This document shows, piece by piece, positions 37,536 through 46,019 of a stretch of DNA of 64,000 nt (its first letter is position 1; every line of letters starts with the position of its first letter). The stretch is from Rhodococcus_G sp042754225 (GTDB taxonomy: Bacteria > Actinomycetota > Actinomycetes > Mycobacteriales > Mycobacteriaceae), in the NCBI RefSeq assembly GCF_042754225.1, contig NZ_JBHZAH010000001.1, positions 62,001-126,000 on the forward strand. The letters run 5' to 3'. The notes beneath the pieces are model-generated. The model did not search any database. It saw only the letters and a list, made by a program, of their open reading frames with translations, and was not told the origin of the DNA. Both the position numbers and the translations under genes were made by a program.

Positions 37536-37563
37536 GGTTCGGCGCCGATTCCGGCGTGGATGG
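37536..37563 (-). promoter_or_regulatory. SigK-type promoter of the Mpt83-like gene
   Basis: Minus strand: CCATCC (37558-37563), 16-base spacer, CGAACC (37536-37541), about 55 bp before the ATG. Confidence 0.78.
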
Positions 37564-37653
37564 GTCCGATCGGAACTTCATGCGGAACCTGTGCCCCGCC
37601 CCGGGCCCGTCCATGCCTCCTGGGCGACCAATCCGGAGCGGGCCCGGCTCCGA

Positions 37654-38412
37654 ATGCCAATCATGCACGTCAACGTGCTCATCGGACTTCTCGGCGGACT
37701 GATCGCGTCTGCCTCGCTCACCCTCGCGGGTGCGACGCTGCCGTGCCTGCCGCCCCGCGCGCACCGCCGATGGCCGCGCCGGACCCTGCTGCTCGTTGCC
37801 GCCACGGTCTGCGCTGTGCTCGCAGCGAGCTACCCGGCCGGTGCCCACATCCCGGTCATGCTCACCCCGTGTGACAACGCGGATGCCCTCGCCGCCAGCC
37901 CGATGGTGCTCTCCGGCACCACCTCGTTCGCCTTCTACGGCCGTACCGGCCACACCGGCGAGACTCGCGCGGTGCGGATTCAACTCGTGGCGGGCCAGCA
38001 GTTCCACGCCGAGCTGCTCATTCCCGACCTGGCCCCTGAAACCGGCCTCGACGCCACTGGGCAGCCCCGCCTGGCAATCGACGATCCGTCAGGGCAGGCG
38101 CGGCTACTGGACAACACTCAGCGCAGCTACTTCTTCGAACCGTTGACCCAGACCTCGTATCTCGTGCTGGCCGAGACCACATCCGTCGCCGCGACCGGTA
38201 CCTACGCCGTCATCGTGATCGGGGGCGCGCCCACCCGGTTCGTCGCCGTGACCGGCCAGGACGAGCAATTCGCAGCCGCCGTCGTCAACGCCAGTCGGGC
38301 GAGCACCGGCGACGTCCTCCGCTGGTACACCACGCCCCCTGCGCCGGACGGTCCGGGCGACCCAGCGAATCCTGACGCCGGACCCACTACCGGCAATGGA
38401 TGCCGTCAGTGA
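37654..38412 (+). CDS. Membrane-anchored/exported protein of unknown function
   Basis: About 252 residues. Two hydrophobic segments near residues 7-25 and 44-62 flank a short basic loop, then an extracytoplasmic domain begins AHIPVMLTPCDNADALA. The domain is beta-rich and resembles a jelly-roll or pre-peptidase-type fold by pattern only. The C-terminus is Pro/Gly-rich and contains a Cys. I do not recognise the family. It is divergent from the Mpt83-like gene; no SigK motif faces it. The start may be ATG 37654 or 37663. Confidence 0.7.
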   Translation: MPIMHVNVLIGLLGGLIASASLTLAGATLPCLPPRAHRRWPRRTLLLVAATVCAVLAASYPAGAHIPVMLTPCDNADALAASPMVLSGTTSFAFYGRTGHTGETRAVRIQLVAGQQFHAELLIPDLAPETGLDATGQPRLAIDDPSGQARLLDNTQRSYFFEPLTQTSYLVLAETTSVAATGTYAVIVIGGAPTRFVAVTGQDEQFAAAVVNASRASTGDVLRWYTTPPAPDGPGDPANPDAGPTTGNGCRQ

Positions 38413-38603
38413 GTCCGATTGTCGACAATCGCAGACGAGACGCCCGGCTCCGCGAGTGGATGCTCACCCTCGGTCGCGAACAACGCATGTGACCCAACGG
38501 ATCTGCGCTTCAACGGACCCGGCTCGGTTCGGTGGTTCCGGCGCCCGTTGCGACGTCCGCGCAGGGCGGGTTCACAGCCGTCGCAGACGGAGCGTCCGCA
38601 GCC

Positions 38604-39248
38604 CTACCGGCCGGCGGTGAGCAGGATGTGGTCGAACCGATCTCGGAGTCCGCCAGGCAGATCGATGGCGGTCGGCAGGGTCGCGACGATCTTCTCCGCG
38701 ATCACGCGGAGTTTGACGTTGGCCTGTTGTGAGCACCAGGTCAACACGTCGAAGGCGCGGTCCGCGCTGACCCCGTAGACCACCATCAGGGCGCCCTTGG
38801 CTTGCTCGATGTCGGCGCGGGACTCGATGAGTTCGGGCAGCGACTCGGCGATCGTGCGGTCGGTGTCGGCATCGACGGAGTCGGTGACGTCGACGTAGAA
38901 ACCGGCCGTGCCGATCGCATGGCCGTCGGCCATTATGCGATCGCCCACGACCACGACGTGGTGGACCCGGCCCGAGGTGTCGATGATCCGGTGTCGGCTG
39001 CTGAAGGGCTCGCCGTCGCGCAGCACGCGCTCCAGAAGGGCGGCGACGCCGTCCCGGTCATCGGGGTGCTTGTGCGCGAGCAGTAGTTCGGTCGTGGGGG
39101 TGATCTGTCCGGGTCCGTAGCCGTGCATACGCGCGACCGCATCCGACCACTCCCAGCGCTGCCCCTCGAAGAGGAAGCGGAAGCTGCCGACCCGAGTGAG
39201 TCGGCCCGATATCAGCACCTCGCGATAGCCGTCGTCAGCCGTCGTCAC
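38604..39248 (-). CDS. PAS-ANTAR antitermination regulator
   Basis: A 214-residue signalling protein. An N-terminal PAS fold (about residues 15-120: WSDAVARMHGYGPGQ, HPDDRDGV, SSRHRIIDTSGRVH) is followed by an ANTAR domain (about 140-200: IEQAKGALMVVYGVSADRAFDVL in part, with the conserved Ala and aromatic positions). ANTAR proteins bind paired RNA hairpins and prevent termination. PAS-ANTAR proteins of this size are common in Rhodococcus and Mycobacterium. The sensed signal and RNA targets are unknown. Confidence 0.92.
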   Translation of the reverse strand: MTTADDGYREVLISGRLTRVGSFRFLFEGQRWEWSDAVARMHGYGPGQITPTTELLLAHKHPDDRDGVAALLERVLRDGEPFSSRHRIIDTSGRVHHVVVVGDRIMADGHAIGTAGFYVDVTDSVDADTDRTIAESLPELIESRADIEQAKGALMVVYGVSADRAFDVLTWCSQQANVKLRVIAEKIVATLPTAIDLPGGLRDRFDHILLTAGR

Positions 39249-39320
39249 CCACCAATTCTGTCACCGAACCTCGCGCCCGGCGAGCGCGCCGCCGAAGCTG
39301 ACCGGGGCAGTCCGGATGCC

Positions 39321-39524
39321 TCACTTAGTCGGCTGCGGCACCGTGCAGTCCGCGATCTTCGGGTTGACACCGAAGTAGTTCAGCGGACCCGCGACGACGG
39401 TGAGTGCGATGGTCCCCGCGTTCGCACAGCTCGTGGCGGAGTTGCTGCTGTAGTAGCCGCGCTGGCCCGCGGCTATCGCGCCGACGATCAGCCAGACCAG
39501 CACGATCAGCGTGACGATCCTCAT
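39321..39524 (-). CDS. Small membrane protein with one N-terminal helix
   Basis: A 67-residue protein: MRIVTLIVLVWLIVGAIAAG forms a membrane helix, followed by a short exported tail with two Cys residues that could form a disulphide. ATG 39524 follows GGAGG. It resembles small proteins annotated as hypothetical in Rhodococcus and Gordonia. Function unknown. Confidence 0.75.
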   Translation of the reverse strand: MRIVTLIVLVWLIVGAIAAGQRGYYSSNSATSCANAGTIALTVVAGPLNYFGVNPKIADCTVPQPTK

Positions 39525-39586
39525 GACGCCTCCCGGATTCGGCTGCCGACTACCCGGGCAGGTCGAGTGGTAAACGCCCCTGCGGG

Positions 39587-40147
39587 TCAGTGTCGGGCGG
39601 GTGGAGGTGAATCCCCGGTGGCTGCGGCGGCAGCGTATTGCTGGTGTCGACGACGGAAACGTTCTCGGTGTCCTCGCCACATTTCGGCGTCCACCGCTGC
39701 CTCGGCCTCCTGCTGTTGCCGAGAGCGGCGCCGGGCCAGCGCCACACCGATTCGGGCGGCCGCGCTTCGTTGGCGAAGAGCGGACGCGCGTGCCGTTGCG
39801 GCGTTGTCGTCGAGCAGGCGGCCCGCCGTGGAGTCGAGGTCGACGAGGAGTCGTTCGAAGGCCAAGCGGAGCGTCGCAGCCTGATTCAGGTGGGAGACCC
39901 CGAAGTCCTCGATGAGCTGGAGCGGGAACTGCATTGCCTCGTACGGGACTCTGAGGAGAACCATCGGCCCGGGAAATCTGGCGGGGCCGGGGTTCGTGGT
40001 CTCCTGACGTGGGGGATCGTCTCCGATCACCTGCTTCTCGCTCGACACCCGAGGTGACTGCTCGTAGGCCATCAGGCCCAGATAGTCGTGGGCCTCCACC
40101 AGGCGCCTGAATTCCTCGTCGCGGTGGTGTTTGTCCAGATCGACCAT
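39587..40147 (-). CDS. Conserved hypothetical protein
   Basis: A 186-residue soluble protein, Arg/Ala/Gln-rich in the C-terminal half, with long predicted helices (residues about 95-170, possibly coiled coil). No catalytic motif is seen. GAAGGG upstream supports ATG 40147. It precedes the small membrane protein gene by 62 bp on the same strand and may be co-transcribed. Confidence 0.65.
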   Translation of the reverse strand: MVDLDKHHRDEEFRRLVEAHDYLGLMAYEQSPRVSSEKQVIGDDPPRQETTNPGPARFPGPMVLLRVPYEAMQFPLQLIEDFGVSHLNQAATLRLAFERLLVDLDSTAGRLLDDNAATARASALRQRSAAARIGVALARRRSRQQQEAEAAVDAEMWRGHRERFRRRHQQYAAAAATGDSPPPARH

Positions 40148-40827
40148 GTCGTCCCTTCTGGTGACCCCCGGGCACGATTCAGGTTAACGCCGATCGGCTG
40201 GTTTCGGCGCCATTGACGGGACACGAATGTCGCTACCGGCCGGTCACCACATTTGTGCTGGCGCGGCCGGATGACGCCCGGCGACCGAGCTTTCGCGACA
40301 GCGCGTCACCGTGACCCGTCGCCAATGACGACGACCAGTTCTTCGAGGGTCTGGTGTGGGCGCGACCGCCAATCAGCGTGCGCGACTGCGTAACACCGGC
40401 CCGAACGGGACACGCGCACGTGCGGCCACCTCCTGCTCTGTCGCGCCGAGTCGCTGCCCACCGTGGTCGGGCAGGGCACGGACGGGGAATTGGCGAGTAC
40501 CCCTGTCCCAGTGCAGAAGTCAAGCACGGTGGACCCGTCCGGGAGTCGATTTCGGACAGCACGGACGTGGGCAGCCAAGTATCCTGCTGCCGGCGGTAGA
40601 CGCCCGGCACACGGATGAGTGCGTCGAGAATTCTCGACCGGGAGGGAGCAACGGCGCCGCCCGATCGCGAAGGGGCGGACGATGCTTCGAAGACCCGCCT
40701 GGACCGAGGGGTGTCCCCAACGATCTTCACAGCGTCATTCCCGAACCGGAGGGCCCGGATGCGGCGGTTGAGGCGCCGGGGGTATCGGATCGGGCTCCGG
40801 GCCGGGGGCCGGCGTGGGTGAGGGACG
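40148..40827. other. 680-bp stretch without a supported gene
   Basis: All frames here are short or shadow-like, without RBS or recognisable domains. A minus-strand frame near 40306-40578 contains VLDFCTGTGVLA, which recalls a methyltransferase motif, but it is isolated and not convincing. It may be degraded sequence. Confidence 0.45.
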
Positions 40828-41466
40828 TTACGGACCCGGCGGGATCTCGTCGCGGCCACCTCGATGCTGTTCGAGCAGCGTGCGCGCCATTCCCTGGGCG
40901 CGCCGCGCGGCGTCCGCGTCGCCCTCGACCGCAGCAATGATCGATCCCTTCATGAGGATGTGCCACGAGCGGGCAAACCCCTCCGGGTCGTCGAGGCCCG
41001 CGCGTTGAGCACGTTTGCGTAGGACACCGCGGATCGTTTCGAGGTGAGTGATGCAGGCCCGGCCGGGGACGCTCTCGGGGCCCATCTCGAGCAGTACGTT
41101 GATGAACGAGCAGCCATCGAAGTGGGCGCTGTCGCTGAACAGGTCGTCGAAGACGTCGAAGATCGCGAGGAGTTGCTGCTCCGGGGTCTCTCCGCGGGCG
41201 CGGGACTGCGCATCCACGAGGGCGAACGTCCACCTCGCCTCGCGGCGTTCGAGGAATGCCAGGACCAGCTCGTTCTTGGTGCGGAAATGCTGATACAGCG
41301 TCGCTTTCGCCACGCCGGACGTTGCGATGATCTCGTTGATACCGACATCCCGGATCCCCCGGCTGGAAAACAGGCGGTAAGCCGTGTCGAGGATGCGTTC
41401 TCGTGCACCACCCGGCCCGGTTCGCGGGGTGTCGAGCAGCCCAGTCACAGGTTCCAGGGTACTCAT
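40828..41466 (-). CDS. TetR-family regulator
   Basis: A 212-residue TetR repressor. The HTH covers about residues 22-68 (ILDTAYRLFSSRGIRDVGIN, then GVAKATLYQHFRTKNELV). The C-terminal half follows the TetR_C pattern with CSFINVLLEMG near 120. A perfect CAGACC-GGTCTG palindrome lies 15 bp before the start and is probably its own operator. No obvious target gene adjoins it, so its regulon is elsewhere or decayed. Confidence 0.9.
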   Translation of the reverse strand: MSTLEPVTGLLDTPRTGPGGARERILDTAYRLFSSRGIRDVGINEIIATSGVAKATLYQHFRTKNELVLAFLERREARWTFALVDAQSRARGETPEQQLLAIFDVFDDLFSDSAHFDGCSFINVLLEMGPESVPGRACITHLETIRGVLRKRAQRAGLDDPEGFARSWHILMKGSIIAAVEGDADAARRAQGMARTLLEQHRGGRDEIPPGP

Positions 41467-41481
41467 CGAGTGCCTGGTGTA

Positions 41482-41493
41482 CAGACCGGTCTG
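41482..41493. promoter_or_regulatory. TetR autoregulatory operator
   Basis: CAGACCGGTCTG, a perfect 12-bp palindrome just upstream of the TetR start. AGACCGGTCT cores are typical for this TetR subgroup. Confidence 0.6.
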
Positions 41494-41654
41494 GGCGTGC
41501 TAGAACGGTAAGTGGTTGAGAGCACAGCCGGACCTGTTCGCGCGAGCCATGACCTAGTCGGCCCGACGGGCAATCGTGCACATGTGGACTCCTTTCCCAC
41601 GTCGTCGCACGCAGCGCGCGCATGGAAACCTCATCTATTTCCTGGAGGTTCGCG

Positions 41655-42071
41655 ATGATTGCTGCCACCACTCTCGAACGCAGACCGGCTCCGCATCCCG
41701 ACCGTCCGTTCTTTCGCCCGCCCGATCGCGACGGCTGCTGTCACACCGCGATCGTCAGCGTCGGCGGCGATCTCGACGCGACGAGCATCGGGCAGTTCCG
41801 GCAGGTACTCGACCTCGCCTTGTCGACCTGCTATCACAGGGTGGTGATCGACCTGTCCGCGGCGGATTTCGTCAGCATCGCGGCGGCGGCCCAGCTGGGA
41901 GAGGCGAAGCGACAGGCCCTTCGTTCGCGCCTCGACCTGACGCTCGTCTCCGGACCACCAGCGGTAGAACATGTCTTGCGGGTCACCGGCATTCGCGATC
42001 TCTTCCGGTACCACTCGTCGATCCGGTCGGCGGTGGCGCCCTCGACCGGGGATGCGGTGGGCACGGACTGA
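41655..42071 (+). CDS. STAS-domain protein (anti-sigma-factor antagonist-like)
   Basis: A 138-residue single STAS domain with the strand VVIDLSAADFVSIAAAAQLGE near residues 68-88. In SpoIIAA/RsbV proteins this region carries the phosphorylated Ser (D-S-S-G). Here it reads S-I-A-A, so the phosphorylation site appears lost. It may still bind the RsbW-like protein encoded 350 bp downstream, or work constitutively. ATG 41655 has GGAGG six bases upstream. Location beside rsbW-sigF supports a role in SigF control. Confidence 0.85.
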   Translation: MIAATTLERRPAPHPDRPFFRPPDRDGCCHTAIVSVGGDLDATSIGQFRQVLDLALSTCYHRVVIDLSAADFVSIAAAAQLGEAKRQALRSRLDLTLVSGPPAVEHVLRVTGIRDLFRYHSSIRSAVAPSTGDAVGTD

Positions 42072-42111
42072 ACGCCCATCCCTGATTCGGCGAGAGCCCG
42101 CGACGCGGTGC

Positions 42112-42137
42112 GTTTGCCGCGACGCCGGACGGGGTAT
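42112..42137 (+). promoter_or_regulatory. SigF-type promoter upstream of the DUF6131 and rsbW-sigF genes
   Basis: GTTT (42112-42115), 16-base spacer, GGGTAT (42132-42137), 41 bp before the small-protein start. It fits the mycobacterial SigF pattern GTTT-N15-17-GGGTAT and implies positive autoregulation. Confidence 0.75.
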
Positions 42138-42177
42138 CTCGACTCGAGGTGAACCGCGTAACCGATAGGAGTCCGCC

Positions 42178-42333
42178 ATGATCATTCTCGGAGTCATCTT
42201 GTTGATCATCGGGTTCGTGTTCGGGATCCCGATCCTGTGGACCGTCGGCATCGTCTTGCTCGTGATCGGGCTGATCCTGATGCTGCTCGGCGCGTCCGGG
42301 CGTGCGGTGGGCGGACGTAGGCACTACTACTGA
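42178..42333 (+). CDS. Small membrane protein, DUF6131-like
   Basis: A 51-residue peptide made of two hydrophobic helices (residues about 1-17 and 22-42) with a basic tail GRAVGGRRHYY. This is the pattern of DUF6131 actinobacterial proteins. AGGAG precedes ATG 42178. It lies behind the SigF-type promoter, so it is probably a stress-induced membrane peptide. Its function is not known. Confidence 0.8.
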   Translation: MIILGVILLIIGFVFGIPILWTVGIVLLVIGLILMLLGASGRAVGGRRHYY

Positions 42334-42419
42334 TCAGACGAACGGGGACTGGAGCTGCTGCGGTCTGGGTAGTTGAGGGGCGCCCCACGGCTGCATTCGA
42401 TCAGGTGAAGGGAGTGCCG

Positions 42420-42851
42420 ATGTCGGAACCCCTCGGGTCGGGGCCGCGCGCTGCGGAACTGGGCGCCCCCGTCGAAGTGCGCGTCGCAGCCGAGCTGGCG
42501 CAGCTCCCGGTGCTGCGCGCGATGGCCGAGACGATCACGCTGCTCAGCGAGTTCAACCTCGACGAGATCTCCGACGTCACGCTCGCGGTCGATCAGATCT
42601 GCTCGGATCTGATCGCCGACGCGGTCGCCGGAGCAGAGCTGGTGTGTCGCTTTCAGCTGACGGACGGGGTCCTGAACGTTGCCGTCTCGACGAACACGCG
42701 CACGGCCGACACACCCGACCGGCAGGGCTTCGGCTGGCACGTCCTTCGTACCCTGACCGATTCGATCGCGGTCACCCGGGAGGCACTGGCCACATCGGGC
42801 CCCGGTTACCACACCACCGTCGAGCTCTCGAAGGCCAAGGGCGGCGAGTAG
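42420..42851 (+). CDS. rsbW: RsbW/UsfX-type anti-sigma-F factor
   Basis: A 143-residue protein of the GHKL anti-sigma kinase family. The N-box region is LAVDQICSDLIADAV (about residues 56-70) and the G1-like region is RQGFGWHVLRTLTD near 100. Both are altered from the canonical kinase residues (E/N and DxGxG), as in M. tuberculosis UsfX, so ATP binding or kinase activity may be weak. It sequesters SigF. Its stop overlaps a possible GTG of sigF (TAGTG). Confidence 0.9.
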   Translation: MSEPLGSGPRAAELGAPVEVRVAAELAQLPVLRAMAETITLLSEFNLDEISDVTLAVDQICSDLIADAVAGAELVCRFQLTDGVLNVAVSTNTRTADTPDRQGFGWHVLRTLTDSIAVTREALATSGPGYHTTVELSKAKGGE

Positions 42852-42892
42852 TGCAGCTCGGTCGAGCCGAACGCGAACGGCCCACGAGGTCA

Positions 42893-43669
42893 GTGACCGA
42901 CGACTACGCCGACGTCGCCGTTCTGTTCGAGCGTGCTGCCGATCTCGGTGCCGGCGATGGCGAGTCCGTGCGCGAGGAGATCATCGCGCGATGCCTGCCT
43001 CTCGCCGAGCACATCGCCAGGCGGTTCAGCGGCAGGGGCGAACCCTACGACGACCTGGTGCAGGTCGCGAGGCTCGGACTGGTGAACGCGGTGGACCGGT
43101 TCGACGTCGGCCGCGGATCGGACTTCGTGTCGTTCGCGGTGCCGACGATCATGGGTGAGGTCCGTAGGCATTTCCGCGACACCGGATGGGCGATGCGCGT
43201 GCCCCGCCGGATGAAGGAACTGCACCTGCGGATCACGAAGGCGGTTCCGGCGCTGTCACAGCGGTACGGTCGCGCACCGACGGCGGGGGAGATCGCGGCC
43301 GAGCTGGGCATCGGCGTCGCCGAGGTGTCCGAGGGCCTGATCGCGGGCAGCGCCTACCGGACGACGTCCATCGACGCGCCGGTCGCCGGCCGGGGACTCG
43401 ACGTTCCGCTGGTGGAAACGCTCGGAGCCGAGGACGACTCGCTGGAGATGGTCGAGGAGTTCACGGCGGTCGCCCCGGCCCTCGCACGACTCCCCGAACG
43501 CGAGCGCACGATTCTGGCCCTGCGGTTCTACGGGTCGCTGACGCAGACTCAGATAGCCGATCGGCTCGGGATTTCGCAGATGCACGTGTCGCGCATCCTG
43601 TCCAGGACGCTGAGGGACCTGCGCGAGGAGTTGACCGGGGACCGCGACCGGCCCACGGCGGCGAACTAG
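42893..43669 (+). CDS. sigF: Stress sigma factor SigF
   Basis: A 258-residue group 3 sigma factor. Region 2 reads RCLPLAEHIARRFSGRGEPY and SDFVSFAVPTIMGEVRRHFR; region 3 RVPRRMKELHLRI; region 4 LPERERTILALRFYGSLTQT and ISQMHVSRILSRTLRDLRE. It matches M. tuberculosis SigF closely. GTG 42893 with a nearby GAGG is preferred; GTG 42851 is also in frame. It recognises GTTT/GGGTAT promoters, three of which lie within 5 kb. The gene ends convergently with the permease gene, with a 4-bp overlap. Confidence 0.95.
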   Translation: MTDDYADVAVLFERAADLGAGDGESVREEIIARCLPLAEHIARRFSGRGEPYDDLVQVARLGLVNAVDRFDVGRGSDFVSFAVPTIMGEVRRHFRDTGWAMRVPRRMKELHLRITKAVPALSQRYGRAPTAGEIAAELGIGVAEVSEGLIAGSAYRTTSIDAPVAGRGLDVPLVETLGAEDDSLEMVEEFTAVAPALARLPERERTILALRFYGSLTQTQIADRLGISQMHVSRILSRTLRDLREELTGDRDRPTAAN

Positions 43670-44865
43670 TTGCGGTCCAGTTGCGGCAACACGGTCTCGC
43701 GCGCGAGCAGCAGCACGGCCGCGGCGACAGGGATTGCGAGCAGCGCACCGACGATACCGAGCAGCGCGCCGCCGATCAGGACCGCGACCACCGTCACCAG
43801 GGGCGGCACCTTGACCGTCCTGCCGATGATCCTCGGCACGAGGAGGTAGTCCTCGAACAGTCGCAGGGCGATGAAGAAGGCGACCGTCGCGAGTGACACC
43901 GGCAGCGACACGGTCAGGGCGACGAGCGCGACGACGACGCCGGCGAGGGTCGACCCGACGATCGGGATCAGGTCCAGCACGGCGACCAGCACCGCCAGCA
44001 GCAGCGGATAGGGAACTCCGAAGCCGATCAGCCACCCGAATGTGAGTACGGCCGTGATCAGCGAGATCAGGAGGTTGCCCAGGACGTATCCGCCGACCTT
44101 GGCGAAGATCTCGTCGCCGATGAGGATCGTGCGCGGCCGTCGTGAGCTCGGTGCCAGTCGGTACAACGACGAGCGGAGCCGGGCGAAGTCCGCGAGCAGG
44201 TACGCGGTGAGAACGACGACAACCACCGTCCCGGTCACCGCGCCGAGCACGATCTTCCCGGCGCCGACGATCCCACCGACCACACCGGGGACGGAACCGC
44301 CGCCGACCGCCTGCTGGAGTTGGTCCTGCAGGTGAAGTCGGCTGTCGAGTTCATCGACAGCCGGATAGCGCTGCCGAAGGTGATGGAGGTAGTCGGGTGC
44401 GTTGTGGACCAGGTTGGTGCCCTGATCCACAACCGGGGGGATAGCGGCAGCCAGGAATGCGGCGAGCATTCCGAAGGCCACGACGAACACCACGGTCACG
44501 GCAGCCCATCGGGGAAACCCATGTCGCACAAGCCAAGAGACCGCCGGTTCCAGTCCAATCGCCAGAAACGCGGCGATCGCGATGAGCACGAGAACGCCTC
44601 GCGCGGCGATCAGCACTTCGATGAGGCCATAGGTGACCGCCACTCCCGCGGCAGCGGCCATGCCGATCATGAACGGTGAGCGGCGGTCGAACGGTGCGCC
44701 TGCCGTACCCAACGGATGTGTGGGCGAGCTGATCCGGGCCGCGCCCCGTTCGGCCGCGACGATGTTGTCGCCCTCCGTGTCCGAATGCGGCTGTCCGACG
44801 TAGTCGCGGTGGCCTTCCGCGGCGTCGTCGTCACGGGGCGACGACCCGGCCTCCGAGTCTCGCAT
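43666..44865 (-). CDS. AI-2E family permease-like membrane protein
   Basis: A 399-residue integral membrane protein of the PerM/AI-2E-exporter family with about eight hydrophobic segments: paired helices near residues 65-110, one near 130, one near 215, and four from 260 to 395. The motif LDLIPIVGSTLAGV near 315 is a family signature. The transported substrate is unknown; some members are Na+/H+ antiporters. It starts 8 bp after csbD and should share its SigF-type promoter. Confidence 0.9.
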   Translation of the reverse strand: MRDSEAGSSPRDDDAAEGHRDYVGQPHSDTEGDNIVAAERGAARISSPTHPLGTAGAPFDRRSPFMIGMAAAAGVAVTYGLIEVLIAARGVLVLIAIAAFLAIGLEPAVSWLVRHGFPRWAAVTVVFVVAFGMLAAFLAAAIPPVVDQGTNLVHNAPDYLHHLRQRYPAVDELDSRLHLQDQLQQAVGGGSVPGVVGGIVGAGKIVLGAVTGTVVVVVLTAYLLADFARLRSSLYRLAPSSRRPRTILIGDEIFAKVGGYVLGNLLISLITAVLTFGWLIGFGVPYPLLLAVLVAVLDLIPIVGSTLAGVVVALVALTVSLPVSLATVAFFIALRLFEDYLLVPRIIGRTVKVPPLVTVVAVLIGGALLGIVGALLAIPVAAAVLLLARETVLPQLDRN

Positions 44866-44873
44866 CGGAGTGG

Positions 44874-45047
44874 TCAGTCCTTGAATACGTCCTTGACCTT
44901 CTCGCCCGCCTGCTTGAGGTTTCCCTTGGCACGGTCCTTCTGTCCCTCGGCCTCGGTGTCGGTGTCGCCGGTTGCCTTGCCGATCTTCTCCTTGGCCGAT
45001 CCTGCCAGCTCTTCGGCCTTGTTCTTGGCCTTGTCGACGGCTCCCAT
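44874..45047 (-). CDS. csbD: CsbD-family stress protein
   Basis: A 57-residue hydrophilic helical protein: VDKAKNKAEELAGSAKEKIG, then AKGNLKQAGEKVKDVFKD, the classic CsbD repeats. CsbD proteins are strongly induced by general stress in Gram-positive bacteria. ATG 45047 has AAGGAG upstream. A SigF-type promoter lies about 70 bp upstream. First gene of a pair with the permease. Confidence 0.92.
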   Translation of the reverse strand: MGAVDKAKNKAEELAGSAKEKIGKATGDTDTEAEGQKDRAKGNLKQAGEKVKDVFKD

Positions 45048-45114
45048 GGTCTGCTCCTTCGCGGTTCGAGCTGCGCGGTTGCAGCGTCGGTGAGTTGTGT
45101 TGCGTGGACCCGTG

Positions 45115-45140
45115 GTACCCCGTCGTGGCTGTCGGGAAAC
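45115..45140 (-). promoter_or_regulatory. SigF-type promoter of csbD
   Basis: Minus strand: GTTT (45137-45140), 16-base spacer, GGGTAC (45115-45120). Confidence 0.72.
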
Positions 45141-45275
45141 AACGCCGCCGGGAGGATTTCGTCGCATGGACACGTTTCGAACCGCGGGATGCGGGCATCC
45201 CCCCGGCATGGGCCTGAAACGGGCCGACGGCTCCGGCAGTCGGCAGGAGGGGGCACGGCGTCCACGGTTCCGTCG

Positions 45276-45999
45276 GTGGGGGTCGAGGAGGAGTTCCTGC
45301 TCGTCGATCCGGAGAGCGGCGAGCCGTGCATGCGGAACGTCGCTGTCGCGTCGACCGCCGCGAATCTCGGCGCCGATCTCCAGTTGGAACTTTCCCAGTG
45401 TCAGGTCGAGACCAATTCGGCGGTGTGCACAGACGCCCGAGCGTTGCGGGCGTTACGAATCGGTGGTGGCGACGATGGTCGACTCGGGCCTGGTCCTCGA
45501 CGAGCGAATGGTCTATTGGGACGTTCGACCGTCGTGTCACCTTCCCACCGTCGAGGTCAGGGTGTGCGACGTACAGCAGACGGTCGACGAGGCCGTCCTG
45601 CTGGCCACGCTGATTCGGGCCCTGGTTATGACCGCACTGCGGTCGATTGCAGGCGGCAACGGGCCCCCGGTTGCACGGTTCGAGATTCTGCAGGCGGCAA
45701 ACTGGCTCGCGGCCCGAGACGGATTGCGCGGCCAGGGAATCGACCCACGCAGCGCGCGCTCCGTCTCCGCCGCCAGCCTGCTGGACATGCTCGTCGGCCA
45801 CTGCCGTGATTCCCTATACGAACTCGGCGACTACCACTGGGTTCGGACCATGCTGGACCGTCAGCTCGAGCACGGCAACGGCGCGATCTGGCAGCGCGAC
45901 GCGCTGCGGCGATACCGGGACCCGAGGCAGCTCGTGCTGCTGCTGGCGAAACGAACCCTCGAGGACAATGCACATCTGTCCCAGGAGGAACAGTTGTGA
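45276..45999 (+). pseudogene. Broken YbdK/GCS2-type carboxylate-amine ligase (internal deletion and frame change)
   Basis: The first 65 or so codons from GTG 45276 read VGVEEEFLLVDPESGEP and LQLELSQCQVETNS, the N-terminus of YbdK-type glutamate-cysteine-ligase-like enzymes. Near 45465 the frame changes and the sequence resumes with VLDERMVYWDVRPSCHLPTV and continues to the normal C-terminus (ARFEILQAANWLAARDG ... LLAKRTLEDNA). About 140-150 central residues that hold much of the ATP-binding fold are missing. The C-terminal part alone (to 45999) is open but cannot be functional. Confidence 0.85.
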
Positions 46000-46019
46000 C
46001 GACTTGAACAGGAGCCGAA

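Noticed and set aside
38413..38603. Possible small gene between the unknown exported protein and the PAS-ANTAR gene
   Set aside because: Frames lack an RBS and any coding bias; the stretch is a convergent intergenic region.
40306..40578. Minus-strand frame with a methyltransferase-like VLDFCTGTG
   Set aside because: Only one short motif, no start signal, and the remaining sequence does not fit a methyltransferase.
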